Below are positions 43,071 through 51,255 of a stretch of 64,000 nt of DNA, piece by piece; position 1 is the stretch's first letter, and each line of letters starts with the position of its first letter. Below the pieces are notes generated by a model. The model ran no database searches. It saw nothing but the letters and a program-made list of their open reading frames with translations, and was not told the origin of the DNA. The DNA is from CG2-30-58-95 sp964618215 (GTDB lineage: Bacteria; Chloroflexota; Anaerolineae; Anaerolineales; Villigracilaceae), in assembly GCA_964618215.1 (NCBI GenBank), contig CAZTZE010000009.1:34758-98757 (forward strand). The letters run 5' to 3'. A program made the position numbers and the translations under genes.

Positions 43071-44228
43071 ATGAATAAGAAACTGCTTTACATCCTTGCC
43101 GCGATCCTTGTGTCCACCACGCTGCTGCTCTCGGCCTGTGGCCCGGCGGAAACCCCTGCCCCTGAAGAGACCGCCGCTCCCACCGCACCTCCGCCCACAC
43201 AAGCGCCCCCTCCCACTGAGACACCTCCCTGCCTGATCATCGGCGCGCTCTACGGTGGGCCCATCACCGATGCCGGTTACAATCAGGCCATGCACGAAAG
43301 CGTGATGGCGATCAAGCAGAACATCGAATGTGTCCAGATCATCGAAGCCGAAAATGTACCCGACGAGGCCGGCGCGACGACGACGATGGAAAATATGATC
43401 CAGCAAGGCGCGAAGATGATCATCGCCACTGCCTTCAATCACCAGTATCCAGCATTGACGCTATCCCAAAGCCACCCGGATGTCATCTTCGAACATGCCG
43501 GCGGCTGGGAAATGGGTGCCAACTTTGCGAACTTCTTCGGCAAACCGCCGGATGCCTGGTATCTGATGGGCGTGGCGGCTGGAAAGATGACCCAGACCAA
43601 CAAGATGGGTTTCGTCGCCGCTTTCCCGCTGGGCTGGACATTGACCTTCGTCAACGCATTCGAGCTGGGCGCTCAATCCGTCAATCCCGATGCACAGACC
43701 CTTGTGGCTTTCACCTTCGCCTGGGGTGACAGCGCCAAAGAGGCGGATGCGACCAACTCGCTCATCAATCAGGGCGTGGATGTCATCACCATGCACGTAG
43801 ACTCGCCGACGACAGTCATATCGACAGCCGAATCGCGCGGCGTCTATTCCATTGGCTTCCAGTCCCTGGCCGCGCAGCAGTTTGCGCCAGAGTACTGGAT
43901 CTCCGGCACCGGCTATACTCTCGGCGGCAAGCTGACCTGGCTGGCCTCCACCGTGCTGGATGGCACGTGGACGCCGATCTTCCTGCGCTGCGGTATGGCC
44001 GACGGCTGCATGGCCATGGCGCCCTTCGGCCCCAAAGTCCCCCAGGATGTGCAGGATTATGTCAATCAGGTGAAGGCCGACCTCGAAGCAGGCAATATCG
44101 TTGTCTTCGCAGGCCCCATCGTAGACCAGGATGGCAACGTGAAGGTTGCTGAAGGCGCGGTTCTCACCGACGATCTGATGAGCTCTGTGGATTGGTTTGT
44201 TCAGGGCGTGATTGGCAGCCCCAAGTAG
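43071..44228 (+). CDS. BMP-family substrate-binding lipoprotein
   Basis: This 385-residue protein has a lipoprotein signal (ending LLLSAC, cysteine about 22), a Pro/Thr/Glu linker, then a PnrA/BMP fold: GALYGGPITDAGYNQAMHESV, FNHQYPALTLSQSHPDVIFEHAGG, MTQTNKMGFVAAFPLGWT. Family members bind purine nucleosides and related compounds. The gene order (enzymes of ureide breakdown follow) suggests a purine-derived ligand. The ligand itself is not known. Confidence 0.92.
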   Translation: MNKKLLYILAAILVSTTLLLSACGPAETPAPEETAAPTAPPPTQAPPPTETPPCLIIGALYGGPITDAGYNQAMHESVMAIKQNIECVQIIEAENVPDEAGATTTMENMIQQGAKMIIATAFNHQYPALTLSQSHPDVIFEHAGGWEMGANFANFFGKPPDAWYLMGVAAGKMTQTNKMGFVAAFPLGWTLTFVNAFELGAQSVNPDAQTLVAFTFAWGDSAKEADATNSLINQGVDVITMHVDSPTTVISTAESRGVYSIGFQSLAAQQFAPEYWISGTGYTLGGKLTWLASTVLDGTWTPIFLRCGMADGCMAMAPFGPKVPQDVQDYVNQVKADLEAGNIVVFAGPIVDQDGNVKVAEGAVLTDDLMSSVDWFVQGVIGSPK

Positions 44229-44247
44229 AATTTTGCAAACCCTCTCT

Positions 44248-44283
44248 GGGGCATCGGCAGGCAACATTCGCTGCTGATGCCCC
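44248..44283 (+). promoter_or_regulatory. Stable hairpin after the binding-protein gene
   Basis: GGGGCATC-GGCAG and CTGCT-GATGCCCC form a strong hairpin without a T-run. Such hairpins often protect binding-protein mRNA and lower read-through to the next genes. Confidence 0.6.
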
Positions 44284-44296
44284 AACTGTCGGGCAG

Positions 44297-45238
44297 ATGA
44301 AATCCATTGAACCGCCGGGTCGCATCGAAACAATTGGCGAGGCTGCCCGCGAACTGCTGACTTCGCAGTTGCGTGGAAAAATTCTGGCGGTCGTCTCCCA
44401 TGCAGCCTATCTGCTCAACGAAAATGGCGGCTTATTCTGGCTAGCTGCGGAAAATGTCCCGCTGCATCGCCGCTGCATTCGAGTATACGAGACTCTCCCA
44501 AGGCTGGCGGTTGATTCCGCTTTCAGCGTGAACGGTCAGCGCCTGATCATCGGTTCGGGAACGGAATTGGATTTCAGCCGGGCGTCCACGTGGGAGGCCC
44601 CCCGCCTCTCAGCCGGCGACGTGGCAGCAATTGCCGACCTCCCGGAGCGCCTCCACGCGGTCATTTCCATTCTCGCTGACCTGCCCGCCCCGGCCGGTTT
44701 TGGCAGCCTGATTCCTGACATCCTGTTTATCGCCCAAGACCGGAGTGCGCCCCACCCGCACCGAATCTCTGCGAGTATTCCGGCGCGCGCCTGGCCCGCA
44801 GTCAGGGAAATTGCCAGGGCTTGCCTGGCTCACGATTTCCCTAAAATATTGGAAGAGGCCAATGCGCTGGTGGGCCTGGGCGAAGGGTTGACCCCATCCG
44901 GCGATGATTTCATCGGTGGTTTGCTGTTCTGCAAAAGGATGCTCCAGAACACATATGCGGATTATTTGAATTGGGAATTTCCCGCCCTGCCGGATCTCAT
45001 CGCAAACGTCGCATCCTCTACCAATATCATCAGTTATACTTTTCTGAAAGATCACGCCGAAGGTTATGCGATTGACACCCTGCATCAGTATGCCAACGCA
45101 ATTCTGACTGGCCTGCCCATGGATGGTCTTCGCCAGATTGCCTCAGAACTGATACACATCGGCCATTCCACCGGCTGGGATCTGCTCGCTGGCGTTCTGA
45201 CAGGGATGCTGCTCACTTATGGAGATCATGTTGTTTAG
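44297..45238 (+). CDS. allH: DUF2877 protein, oxamate carbamoyltransferase subunit AllH-like
   Basis: This 313-residue protein matches DUF2877: VSHAAYLLNENGGLFWL near the start, the core LVGLGEGLTPSGDDFIGGLLF, and STGWDLLAGVLTGMLL at the end. In E. coli AllF, AllG and AllH are together needed for oxamate carbamoyltransferase, the last steps of anaerobic allantoin breakdown. The genes for the other two follow here, in the order H-G-F. The start ATG 44297 has only a weak GGGCAG before it. Its 3' end is duplicated (21 bases) beyond a small repeat at 45239-45309. Confidence 0.85.
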   Translation: MKSIEPPGRIETIGEAARELLTSQLRGKILAVVSHAAYLLNENGGLFWLAAENVPLHRRCIRVYETLPRLAVDSAFSVNGQRLIIGSGTELDFSRASTWEAPRLSAGDVAAIADLPERLHAVISILADLPAPAGFGSLIPDILFIAQDRSAPHPHRISASIPARAWPAVREIARACLAHDFPKILEEANALVGLGEGLTPSGDDFIGGLLFCKRMLQNTYADYLNWEFPALPDLIANVASSTNIISYTFLKDHAEGYAIDTLHQYANAILTGLPMDGLRQIASELIHIGHSTGWDLLAGVLTGMLLTYGDHVV

Positions 45239-45330
45239 TCGTAGGGCGGCTATCTTAGCCGCCGCCTGTGGCTGTGGCGTCGGGTTTGGAAACCCGACCT
45301 ACATATGCCTGTGGAGACCATGCTGTTTAG
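45218..45330. repeat. Small element flanked by a duplicated allH end
   Basis: TATGGAGATCATGTTGTTTAG (45218-45238) and its variant at 45310-45330 match at 18 of 21 positions, all differences being transitions. Between them lies a 71-base segment with GTAGG ... CCTAC ends and two palindromes (GGCGGCTATCTTAGCCGCC and GTCGGGTTTGGAAACCCGAC). Confidence 0.82.
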
Positions 45331-45332
45331 AG

Positions 45333-45390
45333 ACCACTGATGAAATCAATGAAAAGGAATTATCCCTTTCATCACTTTCATCTGTGGTTT
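45333..45390. repeat. ACCACTGATG-type palindrome upstream of allG
   Basis: ACCACTGATGAAA and TTTCATCTGTGGT are the ends, with ATGAAA/TTTCAT words inside and an AAGGAATTATCCCTT centre. It is the fifth ACCAC...GTGGT element of the window. Confidence 0.82.
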
Positions 45391-45419
45391 AATCTTTAGC
45401 CACGGCAGGAGACCCCATT

Positions 45420-46667
45420 ATGGACATCAAACAGAAGATCGAGAAAGCCAACGAAGAAGCCGCCCGCCGTCTCACAACGGGTGATCCTTTCCTCGTGGAT
45501 ATTGCCCCGGCCGGCGAGGTCATTCCTGGCATGAAAGGCAGGATGATCACCCACTCCGGGCCGCCGATCGAGTGGGCGCTCATGTGCGGCGCGCAGAAAG
45601 GCGCCCTAATCGGCCAGGTACTATACGAGGGCTGGGCAAAGAACGTTGACGACGCCAAATCTATTTTGGAAAAGGGCGCCATCCGCCTGGAGCCTAATCA
45701 CCATCACCAGACTGTCGGGCCGATGGCTGGAACGATTTCACCCTCTTCCCCGGTTTGGGTGGTGGAGAACAAGGCCTTCGGCAACCGCGCCTTCTGCCGT
45801 CAGGTGGAAGGCCGGCAACAATTCGGCGATTACAGTGAAGATGCCTTGCAGGGGCTGCGCCTGTGGCGCGACCTCTGGGCGCCCGCCTTGCGGAAAGCCT
45901 TGTTGAAAATAGGCGGTTTGAATCTGAAGCCAATCATCACCCAGGCTTTGCAAATGGGCGACGAACTGCATAACCGTCACAGCGCCTCCTCCAGCTTGTT
46001 CGCTAACGATATGGCGGTCGCCATGCTGGAAGCGGATGTACCCAAAGCGGAGATGCTTCCCACGCTCAAGTATGTCACCAACCATAAGCTGATCTTTCTC
46101 GGCCTGGCCATGGCCTGCGGCAAGGCCATCGCCGACCCGGCCATGGGCATCGAATACAGCACGGTAGTCACGGCCATGTGCCGCAATGGCACCGAGTTCG
46201 GCATCCGCGTCAGCGGGCTGGGCGACGAGTGGTTCACCGCTGCCTCTCCGCTCGTGGACGGCCTCTACCTGCCCGGTTACTCCGCCGCCGATGCCGGTTT
46301 CGACATGGGCGATTCCGCCATCGCCGAGACAGTCGGCTGGGGAGCCTTTACCATCGGCGGCGCGCCGGGTATCCTCAGCCTGGTCGGTGGTACTCCAGAG
46401 GAAGCTTTGGCTTATTCGCGTGAGATGAAGAAGATCACCGTCGCTGTCCATCCCACCTACCGGATGCCGGCGCTGGGTTTCGTCGGCGCGTCCATCGGGA
46501 TTGACATCCGCAAGGTGGTGCAGACCGGCATCGCCCCCATCATTGACACCGCCATCGCCCACAAGGACCCCGGCTACCCGATCATCGGCGCGGGCCTGGT
46601 GCGCGCCCCGCTGGATTGTTTCAAGCAGGCGCTCATCGCTTTCAGCAGAAAGTACAACGTTGGCTGA
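45420..46667 (+). CDS. allG: DUF1116 protein, oxamate carbamoyltransferase subunit AllG-like
   Basis: This 415-residue protein is of the DUF1116 (YlbE) family. Typical stretches are WALMCGAQKGALIGQVLYEGWA, EPNHHHQTVGPMAGTISPSSPVWVVENKAFGNRAFC, the NDMAVAMLEAD region and a Gly-rich GGAPGILSLVGGTPEEA. It is an intact, full-length copy. It ends ten bases before the AllF start, so translation is probably coupled. Confidence 0.9.
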   Translation: MDIKQKIEKANEEAARRLTTGDPFLVDIAPAGEVIPGMKGRMITHSGPPIEWALMCGAQKGALIGQVLYEGWAKNVDDAKSILEKGAIRLEPNHHHQTVGPMAGTISPSSPVWVVENKAFGNRAFCRQVEGRQQFGDYSEDALQGLRLWRDLWAPALRKALLKIGGLNLKPIITQALQMGDELHNRHSASSSLFANDMAVAMLEADVPKAEMLPTLKYVTNHKLIFLGLAMACGKAIADPAMGIEYSTVVTAMCRNGTEFGIRVSGLGDEWFTAASPLVDGLYLPGYSAADAGFDMGDSAIAETVGWGAFTIGGAPGILSLVGGTPEEALAYSREMKKITVAVHPTYRMPALGFVGASIGIDIRKVVQTGIAPIIDTAIAHKDPGYPIIGAGLVRAPLDCFKQALIAFSRKYNVG

Positions 46668-46677
46668 GGAAATGAAC

Positions 46678-48222
46678 ATGCCCTCCGGGTTTGTCATCCG
46701 CAAGAACCAATACTATGACTCGGTATTTTTGATGGGAGTCAACAAGCGCCTCTCGGAAGTCAAAGGCATTCAGCAGACTGCCGTTCTGATGGGCAGCGAA
46801 AAGAACAGGCAACTCCTGGCGGATATTGGCTTCCGCGACGCACAGATTGACGCCGCCCAGCCCAACGATTTGATCGTTGCCGTGATCGCCGAAACATCCA
46901 CGATCGTTGACGATGTGCTGGGCCGGCTCGACGAATGGCTGCAAGCCAGCCTGGAAAGCGCGCCGGTCTCCGACCTGCATACATTTGAGGATGGGCTGGC
47001 CCAAAAACCGGACGCCAACCTGGCGGTCATTTCTATCCCCGGCGAGTACGCCGGGCGTGAGACGCGCAAAGCCCTCCAGGCAGGGCTGAACGTTTTCGTG
47101 TTCAGCAGTAATGTCTCTGTCGAGGAAGAACTGGAGTTAAAGCAGTTCGCGGCTCAACAGGGTCTGCTTGTGATGGGCCCGGATTGCGGCACCAGCCTGA
47201 TCGGCGGCGTGGGCATCGGGTTCGCCAACGCAGTGAGCAAAGGTCCCATCGGGGTCATCGGCGCGGCCGGCACCGGTTTGCAGGAATTCACCAGCCAGGT
47301 GCACAACGCCGGATCGGGCATCTCCCACGCCATCGGCACGGGCAGCCATGACTTGTCCGACAGGATTGGCGGGCTGACGGCTTTCGCCGCGCTGGAGGCC
47401 CTCGCGGCTGACCCGCAGACAAAAGTCATCGCCATGATTTCCAAGCCGCCGGGCGCCCGCACGCTGGAAAGACTCGTCGAGCGTATAAAGGTTTGCAAGA
47501 AACCGGTCATCGGCTGTTTCCTGGGCGCACCAAAAATTGAAGCGGGCAATGCGAAGAATTACCGGTGGGCGGGAACGATTGACGAAGCCGTTCGACTCGC
47601 CATTGCAAGGGCCGGCGGAAAACCAATCCTCTCGCACGATCTGTTCACTGCGGAAGAACAAGCGTGGACCGCCAGAGAGCGGGCAGCCTGGTCGCCTGGG
47701 CAAAGATACCTGCGCGGCCTGTTCGCGGGCGGCACCTTCTGCTACCAGTCGCAGCAGATATTTCGGGATGCCGGGATCGTCATCTATTCCAATGCCCCGC
47801 TCGAACCGAAATACAAACTCGCCAATCCCGATCACAGCCTCGAGCATACCCTCGTGGATATGGGCGATGACTATTACACCCTCGGCAAGCCGCACCCGAT
47901 GATTGACGGGACGATGCGCAAGCAGCGCATCCTGGCCGAAAGTCGCGACCCGCAGGCGGCCATCCTGCTACTCGATTTCATCCTGGGCTACAACGCCTCG
48001 ATGGATCCGGTGGGCGAGTTGCTGGATGCCGTCCTGGAAGCCCGGCGCGCCGCCCATCAGCGCGGTGGCGCGCTGACGGTGGTCGCATCCATCTGCGGCA
48101 CGGACGGTGATCCGCAAGATCTGGGCTTGCAAACCAAAATGTTGCAGGAAGTGGGTGTGATCATGTTCCCCAGCAACGCCAAAGCCGCGTCTTTCTGCTG
48201 CGAACTATTGAAGCGCGGCTAG
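46678..48222 (+). CDS. fdrA: FdrA / oxamate carbamoyltransferase subunit AllF
   Basis: This 514-residue protein has the succinyl-CoA-synthetase-like fold of FdrA: IRKNQYYDSVFLMGVNKRL at the start, GPDCGTSLIGGVGIGFAN, GVIGAAGTGLQEFTSQVHNAGSG, KPPGARTLERLVE and LLLDFILGYNASMDP. The second of two ATGs (46678) is chosen because GAGGA lies seven bases before it; ATG 46672 would be only one base away. No carbamate kinase, the usual downstream partner in E. coli, is present in this window. Confidence 0.92.
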   Translation: MPSGFVIRKNQYYDSVFLMGVNKRLSEVKGIQQTAVLMGSEKNRQLLADIGFRDAQIDAAQPNDLIVAVIAETSTIVDDVLGRLDEWLQASLESAPVSDLHTFEDGLAQKPDANLAVISIPGEYAGRETRKALQAGLNVFVFSSNVSVEEELELKQFAAQQGLLVMGPDCGTSLIGGVGIGFANAVSKGPIGVIGAAGTGLQEFTSQVHNAGSGISHAIGTGSHDLSDRIGGLTAFAALEALAADPQTKVIAMISKPPGARTLERLVERIKVCKKPVIGCFLGAPKIEAGNAKNYRWAGTIDEAVRLAIARAGGKPILSHDLFTAEEQAWTARERAAWSPGQRYLRGLFAGGTFCYQSQQIFRDAGIVIYSNAPLEPKYKLANPDHSLEHTLVDMGDDYYTLGKPHPMIDGTMRKQRILAESRDPQAAILLLDFILGYNASMDPVGELLDAVLEARRAAHQRGGALTVVASICGTDGDPQDLGLQTKMLQEVGVIMFPSNAKAASFCCELLKRG

Positions 48223-48231
48223 GAGGTAGCC

Positions 48232-48405
48232 ATGCAAACCAAGATTGATGAGTTGCTGCAAAAACCCCTTGTCGTCATCAACCTGGGCTTGAAAAAATTT
48301 GCCGAAAACCTGGAAGAGCAGGAAGTCGAGGTTGTCCAGGTGGATTGGATTCCACCGGCAGGAGGGGATAAAGAGATGATGGATCTGTTGGATCAGATTT
48401 TATGA
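48232..48405 (+). CDS. 57-residue FdrA-associated protein
   Basis: This small protein begins MQTKIDELLQKPLVVINLGL and contains EEQEVEVVQVDWIPPAGGDKEM. AGGAGG lies five bases before the ATG, and the gene follows fdrA by nine bases. I recall similar 60-70-residue proteins annotated as fdrA-domain proteins beside fdrA in other bacteria; the VVQVDW-PPAGGD core is the recognisable part. It may be an accessory subunit. The function is unknown. Confidence 0.8.
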   Translation: MQTKIDELLQKPLVVINLGLKKFAENLEEQEVEVVQVDWIPPAGGDKEMMDLLDQIL

Positions 48406-49344
48406 GAGCAAAACGAAAAAATCTTTGACCCTCTCATCCTGGCCAGCACATTTCCCTACCTGCGCGACCTCGAGTTGAAATACGGCTCCCTGGCGCGCGG
48501 CGCGCTCGAAATGCGCAAAAAGATGCCCGCCGCGCCCGGCTCCCGTTCTGCGTTCCTCACCCCAACCACCGGCCTGGCCGAAATCGTCGAAAAACTTGTC
48601 GAACGGCTAACGTCAAACGGCGCAAACCTCCGCCTCAACACTCGCGCAACACGCATCACACAACACGCCAACACCTGGCACGTGACACTGGAAAACGGGG
48701 AAACGTTGACTGCGGATGGAATCATCATCGCCGCGCCCGCCTTTGCCGCCGCCCAGATTCTGGCTTCATTCGACCCCGCGCTTGCTGCCGTTTTACAGAA
48801 CATTCCCTACGCCTCGACCGCTACCGTCACTCTCGCCTACCGGCAGAACGACCTGCCCCGTCCGTTGGACGGTTACGGCTACGTTATCCCGCGCCGCGAG
48901 GGACGCCGCGCCCTGGCCTGCACCTGGACCTCGACCAAGTTCCCGCACCGCGCCCCGGATGGTTATGCCCTCATCCGCGTCTTTGTCGGCCGCGCCGGAC
49001 AAGACATCCCGTGGAACGAATCCGATTTGTTGGCGCTTGCCCGCGAAGAATTGCAGCTCACTCTCGGCATCACTGCCGAACCGGTGATGTCCCGTGCCTT
49101 CATGTGGGACAAAGCCATGCCGCAGTACAACCTCGGCCACCCCGAACTGCTCAGACGCATTGACGCTGCGTTGGAAAATCACCCTGGTCTCGCGCTGGCA
49201 GGCAACGGCTATCGCGGCATCGGCATCCCGGATTGTATTCACTCCGGCGAACTCGCAGCGGAACGCGTTCTCAGGTTCACGCGTTCAAACGTTGAAACAT
49301 TCCAACCTGCAAACCAAATTTCTGGAGTCAAACATGAAAATTGA
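48406..49344 (+). pseudogene. hemY: 5'-truncated protoporphyrinogen/coproporphyrinogen oxidase
   Basis: From the base after the small-protein stop, an open frame gives the C-terminal two thirds of a HemY-type flavoprotein: FPYLRDLELKYGSLARGAL, TLAYRQNDLPRPLDGYGYVIPRREGRRALACTWTS (in part), VGRAGQD, MPQYNLGH and GIGIPDCIHSGELAAERV. The FAD-binding N-terminus with the Rossmann GxGxxG is missing and there is no ATG start with a ribosome binding site, so about 150 residues are lost. The tail (RSNVETFQPANQISG) is encoded by an octamer repeat. It overlaps the hemL start. Confidence 0.85.
49273..49320. repeat. Octamer repeat in the hemY tail
   Basis: AGGTTCAC, GCGTTCAA, ACGTTGAA, ACATTCCA, ACCTGCAA, ACCAAATT run in 8-base phase and end 13 bases before the hemL ATG. 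Confidence 0.78.
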
Positions 49345-50617
49345 CAAATCCATTGCGCTCTTCCAAGAAGCGCAGAAATTGTTACCCGGCGGCGTGGACT
49401 CGCCGGTGCGCGCCTTCCGCGCCGTGGGCGGACAACCGCTCTTCATCGAGCGCGGCGAAGGGCCGTATCTCTACGATGTGGACGGCAACCGCTATATTGA
49501 TTACGTTCTATCGTGGGGGCCGCTCATCACCGGACATGCCCATCCCGTTGTGATTGCCGCCATCCAGCAGGCCGCCGCCAAAGGGACATCCTATGGCGCG
49601 CCGAGTCCTCTTGAACTTGATCTGGCGAAAAGTATTATGGACTTCATGCCCAACATCGAGATGATCCGCTTTGTCAACAGCGGCACCGAAGCGACCATGA
49701 GCGCCCTGCGCCTGGCACGCGCCTATACAAAGCGCGACAAGATCATCAAATTCGAGGGCTGCTACCACGGTCACGCCGACTTGCTGCTGGTGCAGGCCGG
49801 ATCAGGGGTTGCCACGCTGGGCCTGCCTGACTCGCCCGGCGTGCCAGCCGCGACAGCCGCAGATACGCTCGTGGCGATTTACAACGATCTTGATTCAGTC
49901 GAAGCCCTGTTCAAGCAGTATCCCGGTCAGGTTGCGGCCCTCATCGTCGAACCAGTGGCAGGCAATATGGGCGTCGTCCCGCCGATAGAGGGTTTCCTGC
50001 CCGGCTTGCGCAATCTAACCAGTGAACACGGCGCGCTGCTCATCTTCGACGAAGTAATGACGGGCTTCCGCGTGGACTTGGGCGGCGCGCAGAAACTGTA
50101 TGGCATCCAGCCCGACCTGACCACGCTGGGCAAAGTCATCGGCGGCGGGCTGCCCGTCGGCGCATACGGCGGCCGGCGCGAGATCATGCAATTGGTCGCT
50201 CCGGCTGGGCCGATGTATCAGGCTGGGACTCTGGCTGGCAACCCTCTCACCATGAGCGCAGGGATTGCGACGCTGAATCTGCTCAGGGAAGAGAAATGCT
50301 GGGAGAAACTGGAGCAGGCTGCGGGTCGGTTGGAAGCGGGAATTTCGTCTGCGGCAAAACAGGCGGGGGTTCCCATCCAGCAGACGCGGGTCGGCACGAT
50401 GTTCACCACCTTCTTCAGCGAAGTCCCGCCCAAAGACTGGAACACGGTCAAGGCCGCGGATAAAGCCCGTTACGGCCAGTTTTTCCAGAAGATGCTGGAA
50501 AGTGGCGTTTACATGGCACCGTCGGCGTTCGAGGCGGGATTTTTGTCCACGGTGCATTCGGATGCGGATATCGAAGCCACGGTCGTGGCGGCGGAGGAGG
50601 CGTTCAAGTCATGGTAG
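49334..50617 (+). CDS. hemL: Glutamate-1-semialdehyde 2,1-aminomutase
   Basis: This 427-residue PLP enzyme makes 5-aminolevulinate from glutamate-1-semialdehyde in heme and corrinoid synthesis. Family motifs are LLPGGVDSPVRAFRAVGG, YIDYVLSWGPLITGHAHP, VNSGTEATMSALRLARA, the loop YHGHADLLLV and the cofactor lysine in TTLGKVIGGGLPVGAYGG (about K267). CTGGAG precedes ATG 49334. A piece of a second hemL copy is found at 51053-51151. Confidence 0.97.
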   Translation: MKIDKSIALFQEAQKLLPGGVDSPVRAFRAVGGQPLFIERGEGPYLYDVDGNRYIDYVLSWGPLITGHAHPVVIAAIQQAAAKGTSYGAPSPLELDLAKSIMDFMPNIEMIRFVNSGTEATMSALRLARAYTKRDKIIKFEGCYHGHADLLLVQAGSGVATLGLPDSPGVPAATAADTLVAIYNDLDSVEALFKQYPGQVAALIVEPVAGNMGVVPPIEGFLPGLRNLTSEHGALLIFDEVMTGFRVDLGGAQKLYGIQPDLTTLGKVIGGGLPVGAYGGRREIMQLVAPAGPMYQAGTLAGNPLTMSAGIATLNLLREEKCWEKLEQAAGRLEAGISSAAKQAGVPIQQTRVGTMFTTFFSEVPPKDWNTVKAADKARYGQFFQKMLESGVYMAPSAFEAGFLSTVHSDADIEATVVAAEEAFKSW

Positions 50618-51039
50618 CCGGGGAAAGGACGACAAACACCGCCTTGATGCGCTATCGTGTCGGGCTGGCGCTGATCTGGACCGGGGTGCTGACCTGGTTG
50701 CCGTTCATCCTGCTGCGCGCCAGCGGCTCAAAACCATCCATCTTCTGGTTCCTGCCATTTCACCTGACAGGCGTAATCGGCGGCTCACGCCTGCGGGCAA
50801 TGGCTCGCCGGGAAATTGGAGCCGCGGCTCCCAAGAAAAATGTGTTTCGTACCCTGAGTCACAGCCTGATCTTCTTGGGCATTCTGGTCTGGGGCGTTTA
50901 TTTCTACCTGAAACTGGTGGCCGGGCAGCCGGTGGATGTAGGTGATTTCCTGCCGTACCATCTTACCGGGGTTTTGGGAGGCATCTCTTTGCTGGGAGCG
51001 GGTTACCTGGTCAATGCCAGGAAATCAAACCTGGATTGA
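50611..51039 (+). CDS. Membrane protein with a two-fold internal repeat
   Basis: This 142-residue protein appears to have four helices in two similar halves: GLALIWTGVLTWLPFILL with FWFLPFHLTGVIGG, and SLIFLGILVWGVYFYLKL with FLPYHLTGVLGG. The pattern FLPxHLTGVxGG occurs once in each half. It overlaps the hemL end by seven bases. I do not recognise a named family. A hemL relic directly follows, so the gene seems to have entered between two hemL-derived sequences. Confidence 0.7.
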   Translation: MVAGERTTNTALMRYRVGLALIWTGVLTWLPFILLRASGSKPSIFWFLPFHLTGVIGGSRLRAMARREIGAAAPKKNVFRTLSHSLIFLGILVWGVYFYLKLVAGQPVDVGDFLPYHLTGVLGGISLLGAGYLVNARKSNLD

Positions 51040-51052
51040 AATTTAGCCGCAC

Positions 51053-51151
51053 GGGAAATTTTTCCAAAAAATGCTCGAAAACGGCGTCTATCTTGCCCCT
51101 TCACAGTTCGAGGCTGGCTTCATCTGCTCTGTACACGATGAAGCAATCATT
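51053..51151 (+). pseudogene. Relic of a second hemL
   Basis: The bases translate to GKFFQKMLENGVYLAPSQF and then EAGFICSVHDEAII. This matches hemL residues encoded at 50476-50578 (GQFFQKMLESGVYMAPSAF, EAGFLSTVHSDADI). Only this C-terminal fragment is left. Confidence 0.9.
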
Positions 51152-51169
51152 CTGAAATTCTGCTTTTTA

Positions 51170-51199
51170 TTGACGATTCAAGCAGACCTATGGTATCAT
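51170..51199 (+). promoter_or_regulatory. Promoter of infC-rpmI-rplT
   Basis: TTGACG (51170-51175) and TATCAT (51194-51199) are 18 bases apart. The predicted leader of about 50 bases contains a CCAGCC-CCTT-GGCTGG hairpin before the infC ribosome binding site. Confidence 0.75.
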
Positions 51200-51255
51200 C
51201 AGCCCGCAAAAGCCAGCCCCTTGGCTGGACTTCTGTTATAGAAAAGGAGAGACTT

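Noticed and set aside
39463..44228. Ribose-type sugar transporter
   Set aside because: The ATPase and permeases alone could suggest a sugar, but the binding protein is of the BMP/PnrA family and not a ribose-binding type.
48475..49344. Functional HemY starting at the TTG at 48475
   Set aside because: The product would lack the whole FAD-binding start, and homology to HemY extends upstream of the TTG to 48406, so it is a truncated gene and not a short functional one.
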